Translations under genes and position numbers: made by a program
In this document: positions 1-10,222 of the stretch, one piece after another
Layout of the letters: every line of letters starts with the position of its first letter
Position numbering within the stretch: the first letter of the stretch is position 1
NCBI GenBank assembly: GCA_029834535.1
Contig: JAQMWT010000424.1
Coordinates: 56,419 to 120,418 of the forward strand
Direction of reading: 5' to 3'
Source of the DNA: Chrysophaeum taylorii
Taxonomy: Eukaryota > Sar > Pelagophyceae > Pelagomonadales > Pelagomonadaceae
DNA length: 64,000 bases
The notes under the pieces: generated by a model
Seen by the model: only the letters and a program-made list of their open reading frames with translations
Database searches by the model: none
Told to the model about the DNA's origin: nothing

Positions 1-8
1 CGCGACGG

Positions 9-44
<36 letters not shown>

Positions 45-83
45 TCTCGCCATGTCTTCTTCTTCTTCTTCTTCTTCTTCTTC
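9..83. repeat. AGT and TCT trinucleotide microsatellites
   Basis: About eleven AGT units (9-43) are followed after 11 bases by about ten TCT units (55-83). Trinucleotide runs of this kind recur through the window, both inside and outside genes. Confidence 0.9.
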
Positions 84-397
84 TGCGGAGGAGGGCTCGG
101 GCGATGCAGCCTCAGGCCCCACCGATCTGAGATACAACAACTACTACTACTTCTATCTGGGGGGCGTCGTCCTCCGCCTCCTCCTCCTTGGCTGCTGCTG
201 TTCGTCGGCGAGAGAGAGCGGCGTCGATCCTCGTGGCGCGGGCGTTTCGCCGGCGGCCGATCATCGCGCGACGACGGCGAAGAGCACTGACTGTGATGAT
301 GATGATGATGATGATCCATGGCCACAGGGTGGAAGCGTGGTTCCGTCCGTTGAGGATCCGGCGGTGGTGGTTGGTTACCAGGAGCAGCAGCAGCAGC

Positions 398-2477
398 ATG
401 ATCGAGGCCAAGGTGATGTTGGACGCGAGCGGGCTGGCGGGTGTGCTCGAGGAGTTTCGGGTGGCGCTCGCGCAGCAGCAGGCCTCGATCGAGCGGCACG
501 AGAGTGCGCTCTTGACGTTTGAGCGCAAAACAAGCTCCGAAGTCGGAGAGCTGCGCGAGAAGTTGGAAGCGCGGCAGGAGGTTGTCGGGTCGGAGCGGCG
601 GCGGCTCGAGGCGAAGATTGCGTCGGCCGTCGAGGGCGTTCGGCAAATCCGGATCGAGTGGACCTTCCACCGCGCCGCGACGAAGATCAACGAGTGGTCG
701 CGGACGAGGTCGCGTCGCGTTAAAGGTCGACGGTTCGAGCGGTGGCGCGAGGTCGCTCGTCTCGAAAGTGCGAGGGAAAGGCGGCGGCAAGGGGTCGTGC
801 GGCAGGTCGTCGCGCGGCTCTCGCACCGGCAGACGGCGCTCGCGATGGACCGGTGGCGCCCCGAGTGCCGGCGGCGGCTCGGACTCGCGAGAATTTTCGA
901 ATCTTTGGTCTCGCGCCGGAGCCGCGCCTTCCGGCACTGGTGGGAGGCGGCGATCATGGTGCCGCTCGAGGAGGCCAACGCCGAGCATGACGCGGCGGCG
1001 GCGGTGTGCGAGGCGGCGACGCGGCCGTACGCGACGGCAGTCGCGGCCGCCGCAAACCGAGGCTGCTTGGAGAGACCGCGTTCGCGCTCCGGGCCTCGAC
1101 GGTGATAGCTCGCGTGCTGGATCGGCAGGCGCGCCGAAATGTGAGCGACGAGTCGTCGGCTTTTGACGCGCGCGTCTTTGCGCTTCTTCACAGCTTTCGC
1201 GACAGCGCGCGCCGCGACTTGGAGACCTACGTCGACCGCGCCGTCGCTTCGTCGGGCGACAGCGCGCGCCGCAACTTGGAGACCTACGTCGACCGCGCCG
1301 TCGCGACCGAACGCGAGCGCTCCCGCCGCGAGTCGGAGGAGGCTATAAATCATCGCGTCGAGGAGGAGGCGAGGGCGGAGGATTTTTTTTCGGAGGTCGC
1401 CTCGAAGATCGAAAGCGCGACGAGCCGAGAGACGCGCGACGCCGAAACTCGATGCCTCGAAGGGTCGCGCCGCGATATCGAGGCCCTCGAAGAGCGCGTC
1501 GACGAGAAGGTGGCAGCCGCCGCGGCCGCCGACGACGCGAGCGCTACGGCGCTCGCGCGCGCGCTCTCGAGCCACTCGACCCGACGCGCGAGCCGTGCCG
1601 TCGGTCTCGCCTCCGACGTCCGCGTCCTCGGGGACGCAATGCGAAACCAACTCGAAGACATCCGCGACAGGATCGACGCGGCGCCCCCGCGGCCCGACCC
1701 CGCGAGGGTGGCAGAAACGGTGTCGGGCGCCTACGAAGGAAGACCTGGCCGCGAACGCGAAGCGCGTCCCGCTCGTCGCGTCGCACCTCGCAATCCTCGC
1801 GGCGACCTTCGCGAGGGCGCTCGCGCGGCACGCGGCAGCGAAAGCAAACCTCGAACAGCTCGCGCGCCTCGCGACGACCGCGCGACGGAATGCGGCGTCG
1901 ACGCCGTCGCCGAGCGACGCTCCGAGATCGTTGCCGCGTTTATCGCCGACCTTCGGGCGGCGTGCGTCGCGCAGAGGCCGCACGCCGGCGCGCTCCGCCT
2001 CGAGGCAAGGGTCCGCGTCTGCAAGCGATTCGCTACGATCGTCGATGCCGCGCTCTCCGTTTACGACCAGGTCGTTTCGGACGCCAAGACCTTGCTCGGC
2101 CGGGTGCCCGTCCGCGTCGCCTGCAACCGACCGCTCCCCACCAAGCACCGCTTCTTCTTCGAGTCGACGTTCGAGGCCCTGCGCGCGGCCGAGGGACCGC
2201 CGCCGCCCGCGCGCCCCAGTTCGGCGGCATCGGGCCCCTCAAGTCTTCGTCTTGGTCGTCGTCGTCGTCGTCGTCGGATCGCGCGACCAAGATCCTCCTC
2301 AAGACCCTCGGCGCCCCGCCGCCCCACGGCGCCGCGGCTGTCGACGCCCTCTGCTGCTGCGACTCCCCCCTCGACAATGATCCTGTGGCTCGGCATCGCA
2401 ACGCCTTTCCCCCCGGTGCCGCAAGGAGGGTCATCGTCACGAAGCTTCCCCCGGGATCTGGCCGGGCGCTTTTTTAG
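398..2477 (+). CDS. Coiled-coil protein with Sfi1-like repeats, reading frame discontinuous
   Basis: Not assigned to a named family. From the ATG at 398 (an upstream ATG in frame at 188 gives a low-complexity leader) the protein is Arg/Glu/Ala-rich and helical. Between about 700 and 960 it has tryptophan-centred helices such as RRFERWREVA, LAMDRWR and FRHWWEAA, spaced 30-40 residues apart, which resembles Sfi1/POC5-type centrin-binding repeats. The best coding frame changes at about 1070 (frame 2 to 1) and at about 2215 (frame 1 to 3), where it ends in TAG at 2475-2477. A stretch at 1735-1890 reads better in frame 2 although frame 1 stays open. No GT-AG intron explains these shifts, so they are real indels, assembly errors or a decaying gene. 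A 678-codon antisense frame over the same bases is treated as a GC-driven shadow. Confidence 0.45.
1201..1314 (+). repeat. 57-bp in-frame tandem duplication inside the coiled-coil gene
   Basis: Two adjacent 57-bp copies (1201-1257 and 1258-1314) each encode a 19-residue block around R-[DN]-LETYVDRAVA. They differ at only a few bases, so the duplication is recent and keeps the frame. Confidence 0.85.
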
Positions 2478-2482
2478 AAAAA

Positions 2483-3463
2483 ATGGAAAAGGGAAACGCG
2501 GCTGCACAAGCCGGCGACTTCGAGAGCGCGATCCGGCACTTCCGGACGGTCCCCGAGAGCCCCCAGGCCCTCGAGTCGGCCGCGCAATGCTTGATCATGG
2601 TCGGCGACGACCAAGGAGCGGTCGAAGCGGCGCGGCAAGCGGTCGAGCTCGCCCCCGAATGGGGTCCTGGGTGGGTCACCCTCGGGCGCGCTGCCCTCAA
2701 CCTGCGGCACTTCGGCGACGCCGTATCGTGCCTGCGCCGCGGCGCGGCCCTCGGAGGAGGAGAAGAAGAAGAAGAAGAAGAAACTGATGACCTCGAGACG
2801 GCGACGCTTCTTGCCCGAAAAGCGTCGGAGAAGATCGCGAGCGTCGGGGGCGTCGCGGTGCGCCTGCAGGAGTGGCGCGACGTCGAGACGACGGGCGCCG
2901 TGATCTGGGAGTGCGGCGTCGTTCTCGCGCACTTTCTCCGGAAGGAGGAGGTCGCGGGTCGGCGCGTCGTTGACCTCGGCAGCGGCTGCGGCGTCGTCGG
3001 CCTCGCCGCCGCCGCCCTCGGCGCCCGCGCCGTCTGCACCGATCAGCGCGACGTGGTCGAGGGCGTCCTGAGGGCCAACGTCGAGAGAAGCGGCCTCTCG
3101 GCCGTTGCAAAGGTCTTCGACTGGACCGACCCCTACTTCTTCTTCCGAGAAGAAGAAGAAGAAGAAAAGTTTCCTGTCGTCGTCGCCGCGGACGTCGTCT
3201 ACCGCGACTCCTCCGCTCGCCCCTTTGTCGAGGCCCTCGCCCACGTCCTGCACCCCCAGGGCACAGCCTACCTCGCCCACAAGAGACGACGTCCGCACGT
3301 CGACGCCGCGCTCCTCGACGCCCTCGACGACGCCTTCCTCGTCCACGACATCCCCTACGACCAACACCCCCCCGCCCACCGCTCCCCGACGATCTCGATC
3401 TTTCGGATCACCTGGCGTCGTCTCGTCGATAGGTGCGGCGATGCTCGACATAAACAACACTAG
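2483..3463 (+). CDS. TPR-containing METTL21-type protein methyltransferase
   Basis: A 326-residue protein. Residues 1-90 form TPR-like helices (SAIRHFRTV..., AVEAARQAVELAPEW). After a poly-Glu run comes a seven-beta-strand SAM-dependent methyltransferase of the METTL21/family-16 lysine methyltransferase type: a Trp-containing segment (TTGAVIWECGVVLA), SAM motif I VDLGSGCGVVGL (about residue 168) and the post-motif VVVAADVVYR (about 233), matching the family's D-x-x-Y signature. Family members methylate lysines of chaperones or translation factors; the substrate here is unknown. The ATG lies 5 bp after the preceding TAG. The stop codon overlaps that of the opposing apyrase gene. An internal poly-Glu run (GAA repeats at about 3150) sits in the catalytic domain. 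Confidence 0.85.
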   Translation: MEKGNAAAQAGDFESAIRHFRTVPESPQALESAAQCLIMVGDDQGAVEAARQAVELAPEWGPGWVTLGRAALNLRHFGDAVSCLRRGAALGGGEEEEEEETDDLETATLLARKASEKIASVGGVAVRLQEWRDVETTGAVIWECGVVLAHFLRKEEVAGRRVVDLGSGCGVVGLAAAALGARAVCTDQRDVVEGVLRANVERSGLSAVAKVFDWTDPYFFFREEEEEEKFPVVVAADVVYRDSSARPFVEALAHVLHPQGTAYLAHKRRRPHVDAALLDALDDAFLVHDIPYDQHPPAHRSPTISIFRITWRRLVDRCGDARHKQH

Positions 3464-5157
3464 GCGGGCGAGGCGGAAACGCCGCCGCCGCCGCCGCCGC
3501 CGAGGACGGGCTGGTATTTTTGGTAGAGGCGGGGCCAGGACCTGTTGCGCGATCTTTCGGGCGTTTTCGTCATAAAAGTGGTCGTCCGCTGGGGCGAGTG
3601 GGCGCGACGAGGGTAGATGACGTCGTCGGCTTTAAAATCGTGGTCGATGATGGTAGGATCCTTTGGTGGCGACGTGGGCGTCGGGGTCTTTCCTCCCCAG
3701 CGACGCTTCGGGTCGTCGCGCTTCCTTTTGGTCGATCGTTTTCGTCGACGCGCGACGTAGACTACGATTAAGAGGAGCGCCAGGAGGGCGCAGAGGAGAG
3801 GACGCCACCAGTCGTCGAAGACATGTCGTCGTCGTCGTCGTCGTCGTCGACGCCTGCGTGCGTCGTGGAGCACGACGCCGAGCGTCCAGTCGAGGTCGAC
3901 GGCGCCGACCTTGGTCGCGACGGAGACGACGTTCGGCAAGTCGGTCGGCAGGCCGAAGACGGACGCGAGAAGGATGTCGACGTAGGCGAGATCGAAACAG
4001 CGTCGAGGGAGTTCGGCCCGGCGCCTCTCGGCGTTCCCGAGCGCGCGGTCCCACCTGCCGCCGGAAGCGGCTAGAGATTCGAGCTTTTCGGAGGGCGTCG
4101 AGCATAGGAGTCTCGCGCCCTCGCGGACGGCGTCGAGCGACGGCGCCGGCCAGTCGCGCTCGATGCGGTCCAAGACGAGCTCCGAGCCGTTGAGGTGTCT
4201 GAGGACGCTGGGGAGGGTCACCCAGGCGTAGTAATAAGACGAGGTCGCGACGAGCTTGCTCTCCTCGCTAATCTTCTCGTCGTCGGCCCGAAACCGCGGC
4301 GACCGGATCGCGGCCCGGGTGGTGGTCCCGACCCCCCCGAAGAAGAGCTCGGGGAGCGCGCAGGTCAAGTTTCTACTCCTGCGGCACTCGGCGATCCCCA
4401 GAAGCTTGGATATCGCACGGGCGCAGCTCTCGAAAGCATCGGACGACCCGCCGCCGCAAGGATCGTTCGCGCCGATTTTCGCGTACCGGCTCGCGACGCG
4501 TTCGACGCCGTACCCCAGGAAAGTCGCGACCCGGAAGTCGGCGCTCGTGACGCGCGAACCCAAGCCCTTGACGGGCACGGCTATCTGCGCGCTCGCGCCC
4601 CCGAGGTCGAGCGCGCCGAGCAGGTCGTCGTTACCCCGCCTCGTCCCTCGCGCGTCCACGACGCCAAACGCGTAGTTCACGGCCAAAGCGGCGAAGTAGG
4701 CTTCGTCCTCGCCGCTGATCGTCCGCACGTCGTCGCGCCGCGTCGCGAACCCGCGAACGGCTGCGTACGCTCTCGCGTACAACGCCGACGCGTCCGACTC
4801 GGGAATCAACCGCATGCCCGCCGTCGCCAAAATCTTAAACGGCGTCGCGCCACGGTGCGCCTCGGGGACCCTTTCCTTCGCGTAGGTCACCAGGGGCTCG
4901 ATGTACGCGCCGAGCACCTCCGCGTTGGCACCCACCATCGCAGCCAGCCCCGGGGTGGCCTTGGGCCCCTTCGACCCGACCACCCTGCCAACTGACGAGC
5001 TCTCGTACACGTACACGCGGCACCCCGTCGACCCCGCGTCTACCACAACGCTGTACCGCGTGAGACCGCGCAAGTTCTGGTACTTTTTGCTACCGCCGGC
5101 GCCGCTGGTGCTGGTGGTGATGATGACGACGACGACGACGACGCTAAGCAGTCGCAT
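3460..5157 (-). CDS. GDA1/CD39-family apyrase (NTPDase), membrane-anchored
   Basis: A 565-residue ecto- or endomembrane nucleoside tri/diphosphatase that hydrolyses NTP/NDP to NMP. The apyrase conserved regions appear in order: DAGSTGCRVYVY (from residue 40), ILATAGMR, ISGEDEAYFAAL, LDLGGASAQIA and a C-terminal VDLDWTLG. The N-terminus (MRLLSVVVVVVIITTSTSG) is a signal peptide or anchor. A second hydrophobic segment (LLCALLALLLIVVYVA) follows a poly-Arg run near residue 440, leaving a basic cytosolic tail of about 100 residues that ends in a Gly run. No intron is visible. The start is 80 bp from the divergent ATG at 5238, so both genes share a very short promoter region. Confidence 0.92.
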   Translation of the reverse strand: MRLLSVVVVVVIITTSTSGAGGSKKYQNLRGLTRYSVVVDAGSTGCRVYVYESSSVGRVVGSKGPKATPGLAAMVGANAEVLGAYIEPLVTYAKERVPEAHRGATPFKILATAGMRLIPESDASALYARAYAAVRGFATRRDDVRTISGEDEAYFAALAVNYAFGVVDARGTRRGNDDLLGALDLGGASAQIAVPVKGLGSRVTSADFRVATFLGYGVERVASRYAKIGANDPCGGGSSDAFESCARAISKLLGIAECRRSRNLTCALPELFFGGVGTTTRAAIRSPRFRADDEKISEESKLVATSSYYYAWVTLPSVLRHLNGSELVLDRIERDWPAPSLDAVREGARLLCSTPSEKLESLAASGGRWDRALGNAERRRAELPRRCFDLAYVDILLASVFGLPTDLPNVVSVATKVGAVDLDWTLGVVLHDARRRRRRRRRRRHVFDDWWRPLLCALLALLLIVVYVARRRKRSTKRKRDDPKRRWGGKTPTPTSPPKDPTIIDHDFKADDVIYPRRAHSPQRTTTFMTKTPERSRNRSWPRLYQKYQPVLGGGGGGGVSASPA

Positions 5158-5237
5158 GATTATGATGATGATGATGACCGTTTTTGCAAATCAACGAATC
5201 CATTTCTTTTTCCGGAACAGTCTATAATAATAATAGT

Positions 5238-5690
5238 ATGGACCAACCACAACAACAACAACTAGAAGTCGAATTCGAGTTCGGGACCGTGCCCAGCGCC
5301 TACGCCTCGGTGGCCGTCTCCTCCTCCACCACTGCCCACGCCCTCGTCACGCTCTCCCCGCCGGGAGACGACGCCTTCGAGACGAGGGTTTTCTTCTCGC
5401 CGTCCCTCGGCCTCGATTCCCGGACCAAGGCGAACTTTGAGGAGGAACTCCAACTTCTCCTGCACCGACTCCTCCAGACCCGAATACCAAACGATGCCGG
5501 CATCCTCGTCGACGTCTTGGCCTTCAACCTCGACCTCGGCGACCTTTCCCTCCTGGCCGACGCGGTCAAGCAAGCCTTCGACGCGGCGCCGTCTCGACCG
5601 CCGCAAACCACGACGACGACAAATACTAATGTGGAGGGTGGGGACCACCACCGACGACGGGTGGGGACCACCACCGACGACAAATACTAA
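5238..5690 (+). CDS. Short protein, possible RNase PH-fold fragment, truncated by minisatellite
   Basis: Starts MDQPQQQQLEVEFEFG and runs 150 codons; the last 28 or so are translated minisatellite. The first 120 residues alternate strands and helices (SAYASVAV, AHALVTLSP, an acidic helix from FEEELQLLLHRLL, then ILVDVLAF). This order loosely resembles the first half of exosome RNase PH-like subunits (MTR3/RRP41 type), but no invariant residue is decisive. The conserved second half is absent downstream. Either the repeat interrupts a real gene or lies in an intron whose 3' exon I cannot find. A TTG-initiated upstream extension in frame is not needed. Confidence 0.5.
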   Translation: MDQPQQQQLEVEFEFGTVPSAYASVAVSSSTTAHALVTLSPPGDDAFETRVFFSPSLGLDSRTKANFEEELQLLLHRLLQTRIPNDAGILVDVLAFNLDLGDLSLLADAVKQAFDAAPSRPPQTTTTTNTNVEGGDHHRRRVGTTTDDKY

Positions 5691-6850
5691 TGTGGAGGGT
5701 GGGACCACCACCGACGACAAATACTAATGTAGAGGGTGGGACCACCACCGACGACAAATACTAATGTGGAGGGTGGGACCACCACCGACGACAAATACTA
5801 ATGTAGAGGGTGGGGACCACCACCGACGACAAATACTAATGTGGAGGGTGGGACCACCACCGACGACAAATACTAATGTAGAGGGTGGGGACCACCACCG
5901 ACGACAAATACTAATGTGGAGGGTGGGGACCACCACCGACGACAAATACTAATGTGGAGGGTGGGACCACCACCGACGACAAATACTAATGTAGAGGGTG
6001 GGGACCACCACCGACGACAAGTACTAATGTAGAGGGTGGGGACCACCGCCGACGACAAATACTAATGTGGAGGGTGGGGACCACCACCGACGACAAATAC
6101 TAATGTGGAGGGTGGGACCACCACCGACGACAAATACTAATGTAGAGGGTGGGGACCACCACCGACGACAAATACTAATGTAGAGGGTGGGGACCACCAC
6201 CGACGACAAATACTAATGTGGAGGCTGGGGACCACCACCGACGACAAATACTAATGTGGAGGGTGGGACCACCACCGACGACAAATACTAATGTAGAGGG
6301 TGGGGACCACCACCGACGACAAATACTAATGTGGAGGGTGGGACCACCACCGACGACAAATACTAATGTAGAGGGTGGGGACCACCACCGACGACAAATA
6401 CTAATGTGGAGGGTGGGGACCACCACCGACGACAAATACTAATGTGGAGGGTGGGGACCACCACCGACGACAAATACTAATGTGGAGGGTGGGACCACCA
6501 CCGACGACAAATACTAATGTGGAGGGTGGGGACCACCACCGACGACAAATACTAATGTGGAGGGTGGGGACCACCACCGACGACAAATACTAATCTGGAG
6601 GGTGGGACCACCACCGACGACGTACTAATGTAGAGGGTGGGGACCACCACCGACGTTGACGCATACAAAATAAAACCACCACCGACGACAAATACTAATG
6701 TAGAGGGTGGGGACCACCGACGACAAATACTAATACACCACCACCGACGACAATACTAATGTAGAGGGTGGGGACCACCACCGACGACAATACTGGGTGG
6801 GACCACCGCGACGACAAATACTAATGTGGGGGTGGGGACCACCACCGACG
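5621..6850. repeat. 37/38-bp minisatellite array
   Basis: About 30 head-to-tail copies of a unit beginning AAATACTAATGTRGAGGG and ending ACCACCACCGACGAC. Units are 37 bp (GGTGGGACC) or 38 bp (GGTGGGGACC) and vary GTGG/GTAG at one site. The order of variants recurs about every 151 bp (38+37+38+38), so there is a higher-order repeat between about 5870 and 6440. Each unit holds the small inverted repeat GGTGG-GA-CCACC. Short open frames on both strands here are translated repeat only. Confidence 0.95.
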
Positions 6851-7075
6851 ACAATGTGTGGAGTGCCACCGACGACGAAGTTGCCAATGTAACGCTGGAG
6901 ACCACCGTCGACGACACACACTAGATGTAAGGGTGGGACTCACTTACTAGGACCGGGTTTTCACCACCGACGACAAGTACTAATGTAAGCAGATGGCGAC
7001 GTCGACGTCTACTGGGTCCCACCACCGACGCATACAATACATGTGACCACCACCGACGACAATTATGTGATGGGG
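6851..7075. repeat. Degenerate edge of the minisatellite
   Basis: Scattered partial units (CACCACCGACGACAA...) are interrupted by unrelated bases and become unrecognisable near 7075, the expected decay at the edge of a tandem array. Confidence 0.75.
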
Positions 7076-7175
7076 ACCACTTTTTGTAGAACGGCCACAC
7101 GGTCGTGTGGCCCCCCTTTTGTCGCGCATACAAATACACGCCTTCCTAGCCCCGAAGAAGTGGTAATATTTTACC

Positions 7176-7234
7176 CACTATATATGGGGCACTCGCACAC
7201 AGGGGTATATATAGCCCCGGGCACTCGCACACAC
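7176..7234 (+). promoter_or_regulatory. Candidate core promoter of the subtilase gene (duplicated TATA block)
   Basis: A roughly 32-bp block is repeated twice, each copy with a TATATA run followed by GGCACTCGCACACA. The second TATA is at 7206-7213. If the hAT element (2908 bp) and one 8-bp target copy are removed, this TATA would lie about 101 bp before the subtilase ATG at 10223, a normal spacing. The assignment is an inference from position and motif. Confidence 0.4.
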
Positions 7235-7305
7235 CAGGACCGGCATTCCTACCCTCACCTTTTGTTACCACCTTCTTATTACCACCTTCTTCTTGAACTA
7301 ATAGT

Positions 7306-10213
7306 CAGCGTTGGGAATTCACTTCAGCAAGTGAACGTGAACCACTCCACCAGCCACGCAATATTGGTGAAGTGATTTGAAGTGAACACGTCACCCTACG
7401 TGGCCATCGTGAACCTTTGTGAAGTGAACGCCACTTTTTTTTTTTTTTTTTTATAAAGCCAGCGTCGGTCCCTGCCGCGCCCCGTCAGTTCCGTGCCCCC
7501 CGCGCGCTATTGCATAGGTCTGATGCTCTTAGATTCATTCGCGTTTTGGGGCGAAGGAGGAGTTGCCGTGGATGGGGTTCAGTGTTTCTTACTTTAGGCG
7601 ATGTGAACGACCTCGGTATCTTCGTCTGGTTCTTCCTCATCAACCACCATCTCCAAAGAGTCTTCGCGGATGGAGATCCCGGCGTTTTTGAAAAACTCGG
7701 TCTCGTGTCCGAGGTCCCTGTACTTAATCCGGGCCGCCGCAATGAAATTCTTGTTCATGCGTAGTAGGGCAACTATGTTCGTCTCGTCCGCGCCGAGCAA
7801 CGTGTTTCCCTCGGTCAGGACAAGATTTCCAATGCTCAGGCAGCGCTCACAGTAGCTCTGCGCGCCATGTGTACGAATTGAACCCTTATAGGCTCTCTCC
7901 ATGTCCGGAAGGAACCCATACTGCACCTTGGTGAGCGGTCGATACAGCTTTCCAACGTCGAGCACAGCCAGATCTGTGAAGCCGACTTCATCCTTCTTCT
8001 CAAGTTCAGGATAATGCTCTTTCCAGTTGAGCGATCTCGAGAGCCTGATCCATTGAGTGAAGACCTGTTCAAACTCCACATTGAAATCGGGCATCTGGTT
8101 CTCAGGCATAGCAAAAGAAGGCACGTCGCCACTAATGTCGTCCCAAGCGTCGGGTGCGTCGAGTGCCGCCAAGAGATTGCGGGCAGGCGCAGGCTCGGAG
8201 GGCGGCGCTGGCTCGGAAAAAGTCTTTGCCTTTTCGTGGTGGAATGCAGTCCGTGCGTAAATCACATATTCTTGCGTGAGCAACTTCCTGGCCTGAGCTC
8301 TCTGATTGGACGACAGCTGCCGGCAGTTGATAGTCCGAAAGTCAAGAAGGAAGGTAATCAGCTCGCGATCGTTGAATTCGTAGTTGAAGTGACGCACGTA
8401 GTTTTCACTATTCCCGCAAAACCGACGCTCACATTCGAGAATAATAGCCCGTTCAAGACAGATTTTGTCGGTCTCGCTGAGGTCGTCAACATCTTACGTG
8501 GCATGGATTTCGCAGTTATGTTCGGGAGATCAATGACTTCTAGCGTCCCAGCTCGCAGAGACTCGATCATGTTGTGCTTGATCAATGCGGCGCAAGCCCC
8601 CAGGTATAAGTGCTCATGTTGCACGAAAACAACGGCCTCGTCCGTTATAGCAAAAATCGCCTCGAATTCAGCCAACGCCACCCATTGCTCATCACTGATT
8701 GTCCAGGGTAGTCCAATGTTGGTAGCCGTGTACAGTTTAAGCACGCGGTGCATACGCAGCAAGGAACGAATAAGTTGGTATCGCGCCCGGAACCTCGTCA
8801 TATTGAGGTCGAGCTTGAGCTTCGGCGATTTCCCCCGGCTGTAATGGCAAAAGCGCATGCAGATCCTTCAAACATGTGCCGTAAGAAAAGTACTTGGCTC
8901 CATCGTGGGCACTGTCAGCAGCTCGTGGCCAGCTGGGAATGGAGTGATCACCTGCTTGCCTCGGGATCGTGTCAAGTCGCCACATGCCGCTGCCGAGATT
9001 TTTGAGATATCATGCATGTCACATGCTTCGACCTCAACAAAAAATTCTTCGGCGACGCCAATTGCAGCCCGGTCTTGAACAATGGTTGCGGCCGCCAAAT
9101 CGATGTCGATTCCCGCACGCGCCGCGACCACAGAACGGAGCAGAGAAGCCGTGCCGGAATCGGTTCCGTCGTCAGCTGGAACGAGGCCCACGCACACCGT
9201 CTCAACGCCACTCCAATCGGGCCAGATGAAGGATAGGCCAATGGCCTGTCGCTTGAACTCATCCTTGAGTGTCCCGCCGTCATGCAGCACCTGGGCGAAT
9301 GGATTGCCGAAAGCCGCTTCATAACACTCCGTAACGACGTGCTTCAAGATTCGAACAAAGCAACGATATTCAGCGTCCACCCATTCAAACAGCGCCTTTC
9401 GAGTCATGAACGGGCATTGCCTTTCCCGCCACCGCCGCGGTAATACGCCTCAATTAGGTTGCGATGATCTTCGTCGTCGAAGGTGCGCTTGGAAATCCGC
9501 TGCGACGTGTACACGTAGTGCCGAGCCGAGAACGCCATCTGGGAAGAGTGCTTTGCCTGGCTGGGCATGGCCATGAAGTATCTCGTAATATCCGATTTAC
9601 CCTTCGAGGCTGCCACAACGCCCACGGCCGTCATAACGCCCTCCTTTTTTTGGCTGTCTTCTGTTTCTTAGTGAGCTGTTGACATCCCAGCTCGTCGAAT
9701 CCTCCTCCGGATGCGCAGCCTTGAAGTGGGCTCCAAGAGGGCTTGGTCGTCTGCCACGTGCCTTTCTTGAAGTCTCTCGTCACCTTCAGGCGCTCCCGGC
9801 ACCGGATACACACGTGCGTCGCCTTCCCACTGACGCGGCCAGGATGATTTTCCTTCAGTCGACGCAAGCAGTCCCACCACACCTTGGAAAAACCTGGGTG
9901 TTCGTCCACTTTTGCCGGGTGTGTTCCACGTCACAACATCGACGTCGCAATCGGCTCGTTCTTGTGAACTTCCTCTTTCTGTTCCGCGTTTAAATTCCTC
10001 CTCATCATCATCAACATTATCCTCCACCTCCAGGTAGCGCGGCTCGACTTCGCTCATCAGACGGGGTCCCGGTCAGGCCGTCAGCCAAAGCGAATGAACG
10101 TGAAGTGAACATTGGACTTCGGACGAAAATTTTCAGTGAAGTGAAGTGAAGTGAAGTGAAGTGGACCAAATTCAGTGAACCTAGTGAAGTGAGCCCAGTG
10201 AATTCCAACGCTG
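7306..10213 (-). mobile_element. hAT-family DNA transposon with terminal inverted repeats
   Basis: The left end CAGCGTTGGGAATTCACTT (7306) and the reverse complement of the right end (ending 10213) match over CAGCGTTGG-AATTCACT, a hAT-type TIR. Subterminal regions are packed with AAGTGAAC/GTGAAGTGAAC motifs, including six GAAGT repeats near 10140, as in transposase-binding regions. The flanking octamers CTAATAGT and GTAACAAT agree at 5 of 8 positions, so the 8-bp target duplication is decayed. The interior holds a minus-strand BED-finger/hATC transposase. Confidence 0.88.
7594..10057 (-). pseudogene. hAT transposase, several frameshifts
   Basis: Read from ATG at 10057: an acidic N-terminus, then a BED-type zinc finger (VWWDCLRRL, HVCIRCRERL; about 9800-9900), the conserved PFMTRKALF-W segment at about 9400, a catalytic-core region (LPWTISDEQW, 8700) and the C-terminal hATC dimerisation motif (SYCERCLSIGNL...GADETNIVALLRMN; about 7740-7860). 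Frame changes occur near 9910, 9650 (an A7 run), 9415, 8865 and 8490, with ATGA overlaps between successive frames at 9631 and 9404. One-base homopolymer changes could explain some of these; otherwise the element is inactive. Confidence 0.8.
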
Positions 10214-10222
10214 GTAACAATC

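Noticed and set aside
112-2148. 678-codon open frame on the minus strand opposite the coiled-coil gene
   Set aside because: It mirrors a GC-rich coding strand, has no recognisable domain and repeats the sense-strand duplication; long antisense frames also lie opposite the GH3, gyrase and TBC genes.
5621-6850. CRISPR array
   Set aside because: Units are directly adjacent without unique spacers, and the DNA is eukaryotic nuclear; it is a minisatellite.
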